From positions 1,247,195 through 1,311,194 of the forward strand of contig NZ_SHKS01000001.1 in assembly GCF_004217285.1 (NCBI RefSeq): a stretch of 64,000 nt of DNA, in the 5' to 3' direction. The translations under genes were made by a program, and so were the position numbers. Each line of letters opens with the position of its first letter. The stretch's first letter is position 1. The notes under the pieces were generated by a model. The model saw only the letters and a program-made list of their open reading frames with translations. It was not told where the DNA came from and did not search any database. Source of the DNA: Streptomyces sp. BK239 (GTDB taxonomy: Bacteria > Actinomycetota > Actinomycetes > Streptomycetales > Streptomycetaceae). This document shows, in pieces, positions 57,472-64,000 of the stretch.

Positions 57472-59004
57472 CTACTTCACCGCACGCAGCGCGTTCACGA
57501 TGCCGGAGCCGTAGAAGCCGTTGACCTCGTCGTCGCCCACGCACGTCGCGTCGACGACGCCGTCACCGTTGCCGTCGTACGGCTCGGTCGGGCAACCCGG
57601 GTTGTCCGCCTGCTTCTTGAGCAGCTTCTGCAGGGCCCCCGGCGACGCCCACGGGTGCGTGGACTTCAGCAGCGCGGCCACACCGGCCACGTGCGGGGAC
57701 GCCATCGAGGTGCCCTGGAGGAAGCCGTACGCGTTGTTCGGCATCGTCGACAGGATGCGGCCGTTGGCCGACGGGGTGTCCGGGATCTGGTAGCGGTCGC
57801 CGCCCGGCGCCGCCACGTCGACCGCGTTCAGGCCGTACGTGGAGTAGTACGACTTGGCGCCCTTGAAGCCCGTCGCGCTCACCGTGACGACGCCCTCCAA
57901 CTGGGTCGGCACGTCGAAGCACTTGTGCGGGTCGATCGTCCGGGTCACCGGGGTGGTGGAGTCGTCCGGGCTGCTGGAGTCGACGATCGCGTCGGAGTCC
58001 AGGTCGTGGTTGGAGTTGCCCGCCGAGGCGACGTTGAGCGTGCCGCTGCGCTGGGCGTACACCTGCGCCCGGTTGACCGCGTCGACGATGGCCTTCTGAT
58101 CCGGGTCGTCCATGCAGTTGTACAGCCACGGGTCGACGTAGTAGCTGTTGTTGGTGATCTCGACGCTGTGCTCGGCGGCGAACACGAACGCGCAGACCAC
58201 GTTCTCCGGGTAGAACAGGCCGTCCTTGGGGTCGCTGACCTTGATACCGGCGACCTTCACCCCGGGCGCGACGCCGGCGACGCCGATGCCGTTGCGGGCG
58301 GCGGCGATCTCACCGGCGACGTGCGTGCCGTGGTAGTCCTGCTCGGTGTACGGGCGCCAGGCGCCCTCGGAGGTGTCCGCGACGCCGCCGACGCAGTTCG
58401 CCGACTGCGACGGCGAGAAGTTCGGGGCGAGGTCCGGGTGGGTGTCGTCGACGCCGGTGTCGATGACGGCGACGGTCACGTCCTTGCTGCCCGGGTTGAT
58501 GTCGGCGGCCTTGTCGGCGCCGATCGCGCGCAGGTCCCACTGGTCGGCTTCCAGGGGCTCGCCCGCGCCCGCCTTCGCCGACGCGCTCGCGGTCTTCGCG
58601 GCCTCGGCCGCCGTCAGCAGCTTCGCCGCGCCCTCGTCGGTGGTCCCCGCGGCGCTGAGCGGCACGGTACGGGTCGCGCCCGCCGACTGCACCCCGCGCA
58701 CCGCGCGTATCTGCGGACCGAAGTCGGGGTTCGCCGAGCGGACGACGATCACGCCGATCTTCTCGTACGTCGTCACGACGGTGCCGCCGGAGGCGGCGAT
58801 CGCCTTCTCCACCGACTTGATCGTGCGGGGATCCACCTTCGTGTTGACGACGTACGTCAAGGTGCCGGCGGCGGCCGTCTGCGCGGCGGGAGCCGTGACC
58901 GGGGCCGCGGAGGCGGCCGTCGGCAGGAAGCCGAGGGAGGCGGTCAGCGACAGCACGACGGGCACCGCGAGAGCGATACGGCGTCTGGAAGGCAGATGAG
59001 CCAT
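57472..59004 (-). CDS. Secreted S8 (subtilisin-like) serine protease
   Basis: 510 residues. Signal peptide (RRRIALAVPVVLSLTASLGF, cleavage near ASAAP), a propeptide of about 100 residues (TYVVNTKVDPRTIKSVEKAI resembles the I9 inhibitor fold), then the catalytic domain with Asp in VAVIDTGVDDTHPD, His in QDYHGTHVAGEIAA, oxyanion Asn in VASAGNSNHD and Ser in GFLQGTSMASPHVAG. It is exported and self-processed, probably for growth on protein or during morphogenesis. The gene is divergent from the DUF485 gene. Confidence 0.92.
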   Translation of the reverse strand: MAHLPSRRRIALAVPVVLSLTASLGFLPTAASAAPVTAPAAQTAAAGTLTYVVNTKVDPRTIKSVEKAIAASGGTVVTTYEKIGVIVVRSANPDFGPQIRAVRGVQSAGATRTVPLSAAGTTDEGAAKLLTAAEAAKTASASAKAGAGEPLEADQWDLRAIGADKAADINPGSKDVTVAVIDTGVDDTHPDLAPNFSPSQSANCVGGVADTSEGAWRPYTEQDYHGTHVAGEIAAARNGIGVAGVAPGVKVAGIKVSDPKDGLFYPENVVCAFVFAAEHSVEITNNSYYVDPWLYNCMDDPDQKAIVDAVNRAQVYAQRSGTLNVASAGNSNHDLDSDAIVDSSSPDDSTTPVTRTIDPHKCFDVPTQLEGVVTVSATGFKGAKSYYSTYGLNAVDVAAPGGDRYQIPDTPSANGRILSTMPNNAYGFLQGTSMASPHVAGVAALLKSTHPWASPGALQKLLKKQADNPGCPTEPYDGNGDGVVDATCVGDDEVNGFYGSGIVNALRAVK

Positions 59005-59297
59005 GGGGTCTCCACATCATCCGGAAACGGGACCTGTCCGGGCAACTGTCGTGCCTGGACAGGTACATGACGGGTGGTACCACCCGAAGCTATCTTCCTG
59101 ACTCACCAGCCAGCAATGACCTTTGACGACTACTTCCGGAACCACCCGGTCCGCGACGGACGAAACGCCCCCGGGACGACGACTTCCGAAAGAACCCGAT
59201 CGAGTTGAACCGCCCCCGGCGCACCGCCGTGCCCTTGGGCAGGGAGCCTACGATCGAGCCCCCGCTCCACCCGTCGTCCGCAACGCGAGGAGACTCC

Positions 59298-59654
59298 GTG
59301 GCCACCGAGACACCGCCCCCCTCGAAGACCCAAGCCCGACTCCCCTCCACCGAGGAGTTCGTCGCGGTGCAGGAGAGCGCGGAGTTCGGTGAACTGCGCC
59401 GCGCCCACCGGGGTTTCGCGTTCCCCCTGACCGTCGCCTTCATAGCCTGGTACCTGCTGTACGTCCTGCTGTCCAACTACGCCGGCGATTTCATGGGCAC
59501 CAAGCTCTTCGGCAACGTGAACATCGCCTTCGCCCTCGGCATCGCCCAGTTCGCCACCACGTTCCTCATCGCCTGGTGGTACTCGCGGCACGCCGCCGCG
59601 AAGCTCGACCCCAAGGCGGACGCCATCAAGTCCCGGATGGAGGGCGGCGCATGA
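59298..59654 (+). CDS. DUF485 membrane protein (YjcH-like)
   Basis: 118 residues from GTG 59298, with GAGGAG about 6 nt upstream. A cytoplasmic start (PSTEEFVAVQESAEFGELRR) and two membrane helices (GFAFPLTVAFIAWYLLYVLL, NIAFALGIAQFATTFLIAWW). DUF485 proteins are encoded directly before acetate symporters; its stop overlaps the actP start (ATGA). Probably an accessory or regulatory subunit. Confidence 0.9.
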   Translation: MATETPPPSKTQARLPSTEEFVAVQESAEFGELRRAHRGFAFPLTVAFIAWYLLYVLLSNYAGDFMGTKLFGNVNIAFALGIAQFATTFLIAWWYSRHAAAKLDPKADAIKSRMEGGA

Positions 59655-61270
59655 GCCCCGCGATCACACTGGCAGCCGGCGAGGCGAGCGAGCACCGGCC
59701 CCTGATCATCACCCTGTTCGGCCTGTTCGTCGTCGCCACCCTCGTCATCACCGTCTGGGCAGGCCGCCAGACCAAGGACGCCGCCGACTTCTACGCGGGC
59801 GGACGCCAGTTCAGCGCCTTCCAGAACGGTCTCGCGGTCTCCGGCGACTACATGTCGGCCGCGTCGTTCCTCGGCATCGCAGGCGCCATCGCCCTCTTCG
59901 GCTACGACGGCTTCCTCTACTCCATCGGCTTCCTCGTCGCCTGGCTGGTCGCCCTGCTCCTGGTCGCCGAACCGCTGCGCAACTCCGGCCGCTACACCAT
60001 GGGCGACGTCCTCGCGTACCGCATGCGCCAGCGCCCCGTCCGCACCGCCGCCGGCACCTCAACCATCGTCGTGTCGATCTTCTACCTGCTGGCCCAGATG
60101 GCGGGCGCCGGCGTCCTGGTCTCCCTGCTGCTCGGCATCACCTCCGACGCCGGCAAGGTCCTCATCGTCGCCCTGGTCGGCGTCCTGATGATCGTCTACG
60201 TCTCCATCGGCGGCATGAAGGGCACCACCTGGGTCCAGATGGTCAAGGCCGTGCTTCTCATCGGCGGCACCCTGCTGATCACCTTCCTGGTCCTGCTGAA
60301 GTTCGACTTCAACATCTCCGACCTGCTCGGCAAGGCCGCCGAGAACAGCGGCAAAGGCGCCGCCTTCCTGGAGCCCGGCCTCCAGTACGGCGCGACCGGC
60401 ACCTCCAAGCTGGACTTCATGTCCCTGGGCATCGCCCTGGTCCTCGGCACCGCCGGCCTGCCGCACATCCTGATCCGCTTCTACACCGTCCCCAACGCCA
60501 AGGCGGCCCGGAAGTCGGTCAACTGGGCGATCGGCATCATCGGCGGCTTCTACCTGATGACCATCGCGCTCGGCTTCGGCGCGGCCGCCCTGATCTCCCA
60601 GAAGGAGATCATCGCCTCCAACCCGTCCGGCAACACGGCCGCCCCCCTGCTCGCCCTGCACCTCGGCGGCGTCGACTCGACCTGGGGCGCGATCCTGCTC
60701 GCCACCATCTCCGCGGTCGCCTTCGCGACGATCCTCGCCGTGGTCGCCGGCCTCACCCTCGCCTCCTCCTCGTCCTTCGCGCACGACATCTACGCCAACG
60801 TCATCCGCAAGGGGAAGGCCACGGAGAAGGAGGAGATGAAGGCGGCCCGCTGGGCGACCGTCTTCATCGGCGTCGTCTCCATCGCCCTGGGCGCCCTCGC
60901 CCGCGACCTCAACGTGGCCGGCCTGGTCGCCCTCGCCTTCGCCGTCGCCGCCTCCGCCAACCTCCCGACCATCCTCTACAGCCTGTTCTGGAAGCGGTTC
61001 ACCACCCAGGGCGCCCTGTGGTCGATCTACGGCGGCCTGGTCGTCGCCGTCGGACTGGTGCTGTTCTCGCCGGTCGTCTCCGGCGACCCCAAGGCGATGT
61101 TCCCCGACGCCGACTTCGCCTGGTTCCCGCTGAAGAACCCCGGCATCATCTCCATCCCCTTCGGCTTCCTCATGGGCTTCCTCGGCACGATCCTGTCCAA
61201 GGAGAGCCCGGACACCGGCAAGTACGCCGAGCTGGAGGTCCGCTCCCTCACGGGCACCGGCGCCCACTGA
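59651..61270 (+). CDS. actP: Cation/acetate symporter
   Basis: 539 residues from ATG 59651, overlapping the DUF485 gene. SSS-family, about 13 helices: AGRQTKDAADFYAGGRQFSA, NGLAVSGDYMSAASFLGIAG, TMGDVLAYRMRQRPVRTAAG and the helix LPHILIRFYTVPNAKAARKS, typical of ActP-type acetate (and glycolate or pyruvate) carriers. The C-terminus ends in a short charged tail. A strong terminator ends the two-gene operon. Confidence 0.92.
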   Translation: MSPAITLAAGEASEHRPLIITLFGLFVVATLVITVWAGRQTKDAADFYAGGRQFSAFQNGLAVSGDYMSAASFLGIAGAIALFGYDGFLYSIGFLVAWLVALLLVAEPLRNSGRYTMGDVLAYRMRQRPVRTAAGTSTIVVSIFYLLAQMAGAGVLVSLLLGITSDAGKVLIVALVGVLMIVYVSIGGMKGTTWVQMVKAVLLIGGTLLITFLVLLKFDFNISDLLGKAAENSGKGAAFLEPGLQYGATGTSKLDFMSLGIALVLGTAGLPHILIRFYTVPNAKAARKSVNWAIGIIGGFYLMTIALGFGAAALISQKEIIASNPSGNTAAPLLALHLGGVDSTWGAILLATISAVAFATILAVVAGLTLASSSSFAHDIYANVIRKGKATEKEEMKAARWATVFIGVVSIALGALARDLNVAGLVALAFAVAASANLPTILYSLFWKRFTTQGALWSIYGGLVVAVGLVLFSPVVSGDPKAMFPDADFAWFPLKNPGIISIPFGFLMGFLGTILSKESPDTGKYAELEVRSLTGTGAH

Positions 61271-61284
61271 CCCCCGTACCCGCA

Positions 61285-61320
61285 CGCGGGGCCGTCGCGC
61301 ACCACCGCGACGGCCCCGCG
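61285..61320 (+). terminator. 15-bp perfect hairpin after actP
   Basis: CGCGGGGCCGTCGCG, CACCAC loop, CGCGACGGCCCCGCG, 14 nt past the stop. Confidence 0.8.
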
Positions 61321-61420
61321 CCGCGTTCCGGTGATCGCACTTCCCCCGATGTCGTAGCCGTCGCGTAGGCTCGCAGGTGACGGAAGAAGAGGACTGATCC
61401 GCGACGAGGGAGGGGGCCCC

Positions 61421-62410
61421 GTGCTCATCGACACCTTCGGCCGAGTGGCCACCGACCTGAGGGTCTCGCTGACCGACCGCTGCAACCTGCGCTGCACGTA
61501 CTGCATGCCCGAGGAGGGCCTGCAGTGGCTGGCCAAGCCCGACCTCCTCACGGACGACGAGATCGTCCGCCTGATCGACATAGCGGTCACCTCCCTCGGT
61601 ATCGAGGAGGTCCGCTTCACCGGCGGCGAACCGCTGCTGCGCCCCGGCCTCGTCGGCATCGTGGAGCGCGTCGCCGCACTGACCCCGCGCCCCCAGACCT
61701 CGCTGACGACCAACGGCATCGGCCTCAAGCGCACGGCGACGGCCCTGAAGGCCGCCGGCCTCGACCGCGTCAACGTCTCACTCGACACGCTGCGCCCCGA
61801 CGTCTTCAAGGCCCTCACCCGCCGCGACCGCCACAAGGACGTCCTCGACGGCCTCCGGGCCGCCCGCGACGCCGGTCTCGACCCGGTCAAGGTCAACACC
61901 GTCCTGATGCCCGGCCTCAACGAGGACGAGGCCCCCGACCTGCTGGCCTGGGCCGTCGAGCACGATTACGAGCTGCGCTTCATCGAACAGATGCCGCTGG
62001 ACGCCCAGCACGGCTGGAAGCGCGACGGCATGGTCACGGCCGGGGACATCCTCGCCTCCCTGCGCACCCGCTTCGACCTCACCGCGGAGAGCGTCGAGGA
62101 GCGCGGCTCCGCCCCCGCGGAACGCTGGATCGTCGACGGCGGCCCGCACCGCGTGGGCGTGATCGCCTCGGTCACCCGCCCGTTCTGCGCGGCCTGCGAC
62201 CGCACCCGCCTCACCGCCGACGGCCAGGTCCGCACCTGCCTCTTCGCCCGCGAGGAGACCGACCTCAGGGCGGCCCTGCGCTCCGGCGCCCCCGACGAGG
62301 AGATAGCGGGCCTCTGGCGTGAGGCGATGTGGGGCAAGAAGGCCGGCGCGGGCCTGGACGACCCCTCGTTTGTCCAGCCGGACCGACCGATGTCCGCCAT
62401 CGGCGGCTGA
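61421..62410 (+). CDS. moaA: GTP 3',8-cyclase (molybdenum cofactor)
   Basis: 329 residues; GTG with GAGGGAGGGGG upstream. Radical-SAM protein: the N-terminal cluster Cys residues in TDRCNLRCTYCMPEEG, GGEPLLRPG, and a second 4Fe-4S site in FCAACDRTRLTADGQVRTCL. It converts GTP to the cyclic intermediate of molybdopterin synthesis. The usual C-terminal double Gly is present (IGG). Stands alone here; other moa genes are not in the window. Confidence 0.95.
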   Translation: MLIDTFGRVATDLRVSLTDRCNLRCTYCMPEEGLQWLAKPDLLTDDEIVRLIDIAVTSLGIEEVRFTGGEPLLRPGLVGIVERVAALTPRPQTSLTTNGIGLKRTATALKAAGLDRVNVSLDTLRPDVFKALTRRDRHKDVLDGLRAARDAGLDPVKVNTVLMPGLNEDEAPDLLAWAVEHDYELRFIEQMPLDAQHGWKRDGMVTAGDILASLRTRFDLTAESVEERGSAPAERWIVDGGPHRVGVIASVTRPFCAACDRTRLTADGQVRTCLFAREETDLRAALRSGAPDEEIAGLWREAMWGKKAGAGLDDPSFVQPDRPMSAIGG

Positions 62411-62447
62411 GGCCACCCAGAGTCTGCAGACGTTGCTTGCCGCGGCC

Positions 62448-62675
62448 CTAGGAACCCGCGGGCGCCTGCCAGTCCTCGAAGCGCACCACGTCCTTCAGGA
62501 AGCCCCGGACGCCGAGGAACTGCGACAGATGCTCGCGGTGCTCCTCGCAGGCCAGCCACGTCTTGCGCCGCTCCGGCGTGTGGATCTTCGGGTTGTTCCA
62601 CGCCAGCACCCACACCGCGTCGACGCGGCAGCCCTTGGCGGAGCAGATGGGGGTCTCGTCACTCACGGACGTCAC
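62448..62675 (-). CDS. Small conserved Cys-containing protein, function unknown
   Basis: 75 residues from GTG 62675; GTG 62666 is an alternative and neither has a good ribosome-binding site. ICSAKGCRVDAVWVLAWNNP, KIHTPERRKTWLACEEH and LSQFLGVRGFL. Two Cys in CSAKGC plus CEEH could bind a metal, like a small zinc knuckle. Conserved-looking in actinomycetes; no function recognised. Convergent with moaA. Confidence 0.72.
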   Translation of the reverse strand: MTSVSDETPICSAKGCRVDAVWVLAWNNPKIHTPERRKTWLACEEHREHLSQFLGVRGFLKDVVRFEDWQAPAGS

Positions 62676-62879
62676 TCACAGATTCGTCTCGCCTGTATGC
62701 ACACAAAAGGCGACGCCGAGCAGCCACGGGGGGAGCTGCCCGGCGTCGGTCTGTCGCTCCGACGGGGGATGCGGAGCGTCGTACGAAGTATGTCACGGCC
62801 AACTGGCCCCGGGGCACCGGAACAACATGATTGATCTGAGCTTTTCTTGAGCTTGGCTCACAGTCGACCCACCGCCGCC

Positions 62880-63296
62880 TCACGGCCGCGGCTCGGCCGG
62901 ACCGCCCTGCGGTTCCTCGTGGAGGGACTGCGCGCCCCGCCCTCCGGATTCCGCGGAACGCTCCTCTTGGGACCCCGGCCCGTCCGCCTCGGGCGGCTGG
63001 ATCATCGGTCGCGTCGGCATCGTCACGAACGTCGTCGGCAGCCCCGGCGCGTTCTCCCGCCCGGCGTTGGCGATCACCACCGCGATGTACGGCAGCACCA
63101 GGCCGAGGACCAGCGCCACGATCGCCACATGCCGTTCCACGTTCCACAGCACCGCGGCCAGGACCACCGACACCGTACGGACGGACATCGAGATCACATA
63201 CCGCCGCTGACGGGCCCGGACATCGTCCTGAAGCCCCTGCCGGGCCCCGGTGATCCGGAACACCTGGACGTTCCCGCCGCCACTCTGCTTCCGCAT
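62880..63296 (-). CDS. DUF3099 membrane protein
   Basis: 138 residues from ATG 63296; a GTG at 63326 would add 10. VFRITGARQGLQDDVRARQR, RYVISMSVRTVSVVLAAVLW (helix 1), HVAIVALVLGLVLPYIAVVI (helix 2) and ANAGREN match DUF3099, a small actinobacterial two-helix membrane protein. The C-terminal 45 residues are polar and rich in Glu, Gly and Pro. Function unknown. Confidence 0.83.
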   Translation of the reverse strand: MRKQSGGGNVQVFRITGARQGLQDDVRARQRRYVISMSVRTVSVVLAAVLWNVERHVAIVALVLGLVLPYIAVVIANAGRENAPGLPTTFVTMPTRPMIQPPEADGPGSQEERSAESGGRGAQSLHEEPQGGPAEPRP

Positions 63297-63497
63297 CGCG
63301 TTCCACCATCCGCCCGCGTCGAACACTCCCCGGCCTCCACGGTACGCCGCGCCCCGGCCGCCCTCGAGACCGGGGCCGCCCCTGCGCGCGGGAACCCGCT
63401 ACGCCGTCCCGTGTACGACATCACCCGACATGCGCCGTACGGCGGACGGGCTGAAACTGGGGGCAATGCTCACGTCGAGCCGTAAAAGGAGGCAGCC

Positions 63498-63776
63498 ATG
63501 GGCTGGTTGTGGGCGATCATCGTGGGATTCGTACTGGGCCTGATCGCCAAGGCGATCATCCCGGGCAAACAGCACAGCCCGCTCTGGCTGGTCACCATCT
63601 TCGGCATCCTCGGCGCGGTCGTCGGCAACGCCGTCGCCCGGGGGTTCGGCGTCGACGAGACCCCCGGCATCGACTGGAGCCGGCACATCTTCCAGCTGAT
63701 CGCCGCGATCATCATCGTCGCCTTCGGCGACATGCTGTACACGCGGACACTGGGCAAGAGGAAGCAACGGGTCTGA
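63498..63776 (+). CDS. GlsB/YeaQ/YmgE-family stress membrane protein
   Basis: 92 residues; ATG with AAAGGAGG 6 nt upstream. Three hydrophobic helices: WLWAIIVGFVLGLIAKAIIP, LWLVTIFGILGAVVGNAVAR and IFQLIAAIIIVAFGDMLYTR. The GxxxGxIAxxIxPG start is diagnostic of the YeaQ/YmgE (transglycosylase-associated) family, induced in stress. Stands alone. Confidence 0.9.
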   Translation: MGWLWAIIVGFVLGLIAKAIIPGKQHSPLWLVTIFGILGAVVGNAVARGFGVDETPGIDWSRHIFQLIAAIIIVAFGDMLYTRTLGKRKQRV

Positions 63777-63791
63777 CAGGGGCGCCGCAAA

Positions 63792-63837
63792 GGGGGCGCG
63801 GGGCAGTGTTGACCTGCGGCTCCGCCGCGGGGCGCGA
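63792..63837 (+). repeat. Dispersed Streptomyces-type intergenic repeat, copy B
   Basis: GGGGGCGCGGGGCAG, a short variable stretch, then GCGGCTCCGCCGCG and GGGCGCG, followed by ACCAGCCACGAC. Related to the inverted copy at 1973-2019. Recognised as a common intergenic sequence of Streptomyces. Confidence 0.5.
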
Positions 63838-63920
63838 CCAGCCACGACACACGCGCGGCCCGCAACAAACCCGCACCCCCCACGGCGCACCCCGCGGAGC
63901 GCGACGCACCCCTTACGGCG

Positions 63921-64000
63921 CTACCCGCGGAGCGAATCGCCGGTGACGACCTCCACCGCCGCCAGGTTCTTCTTGCCGCGCCGCAGCACCAGCCACCGCC
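63921..64000 (-). CDS. tyrS: Tyrosine--tRNA ligase, C-terminal end (5' partial)
   Basis: Only the last 25 codons before TAG (63921-63923) are inside the window. They read RWLVLRRGKKNLAAVEVV and a short tail, which matches the end of the S4 RNA-binding domain of bacterial TyrS. The rest of the gene lies beyond the right edge. Assignment rests on this short match. Confidence 0.7.
   Translation of the reverse strand, partial: RWLVLRRGKKNLAAVEVVTGDSLRG

Overview
The window is a piece of a Streptomyces (or very close actinomycete) chromosome. The evidence is the very high G+C with G/C-biased third codon positions, frequent GTG starts, twin-arginine and lipobox signal peptides, a complete hydroxyectoine operon, SigE-type sigma factors, a cobalamin riboswitch, and a 73-residue helix-turn-helix protein that matches the Streptomyces GATC-binding nucleoid protein Gbn. 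From memory the gene order resembles the S. coelicolor chromosome around SCO1818-SCO1880; I could not check this. I see no rRNA, tRNA, CRISPR array, insertion sequence, prophage or biosynthetic megasynthase. Most genes are core or conserved-accessory genes.

Layout. 1-5452: pectin/rhamnogalacturonan utilisation on the + strand (end of a GH43-type hydrolase, sugar-binding lipoprotein, GDSL acetylesterase, PL1 pectate lyase, CE8 pectinesterase). 5501-9188 (-): a SigE-family sigma factor with a membrane partner, a PbpA-like transpeptidase and a GNAT acetyltransferase. 9213-11625: an IclR regulator divergent from a 2,5-dioxovalerate/ketoglutaric-semialdehyde dehydrogenase, with a clear palindrome between them; this could finish sugar-acid catabolism that the pectin genes begin. 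11706-14564: DUF1349 protein, a decayed GNAT gene, a FrnE/DsbA-like protein and a class V aminotransferase-fold enzyme. 14635-17937 (-): ectABCD. 18238-22045: a class V aminotransferase divergent from a three-gene polar amino-acid ABC importer, with a 19-bp perfect palindrome at the importer promoter. 22094-23191: an apparently leaderless amidohydrolase.

23259-32500 (-): late cobalamin genes behind a cobalamin riboswitch, in the order cobD, cobQ, a ChlI/ChlD-type chelatase subunit, cobO, cobB, then (past an opposite-strand ZIP-like transporter) a CobE/CbiG-C protein and a CobC-like aminotransferase. 32649-34143 (-): Pit phosphate transporter with a PHO box and a small membrane protein. 34307-42075: aldolase, alpha/beta hydrolase, a large unrecognised protein, a VOC protein, an ABC-F ATPase behind a 7-codon leader ORF, gbn and an enoyl-CoA hydratase. 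42080-45314: Asp23/AmaP envelope-stress cluster. 45340-50634 (-): atypical SDR, GH15 enzyme, and an overlapping symporter / sigma factor / membrane-protein set. 50874-53242: cstA-ybdD. 53368-55529 (-): SURF1, Cys-rich small protein and a DEDDh exonuclease with BRCT region. 55802-57399: an overlapping pair that looks like an ether-lipid cleavage module (alkylglycerol-monooxygenase-like plus lysoplasmalogenase). 57472-64000: S8 protease, DUF485/acetate symporter pair, moaA, small proteins and the C-terminus of tyrS.

The least expected signals are the putative ether-lipid operon, the leader ORF before the ABC-F gene, a histidine-rich reading frame at the cobD/cobQ junction that has better codon statistics than the annotated frame, and several well-formed palindromic or periodic operators: upstream of gbn, the amino-acid importer, ectA, the IclR pair, the sigma factor and the PbpA-like gene.
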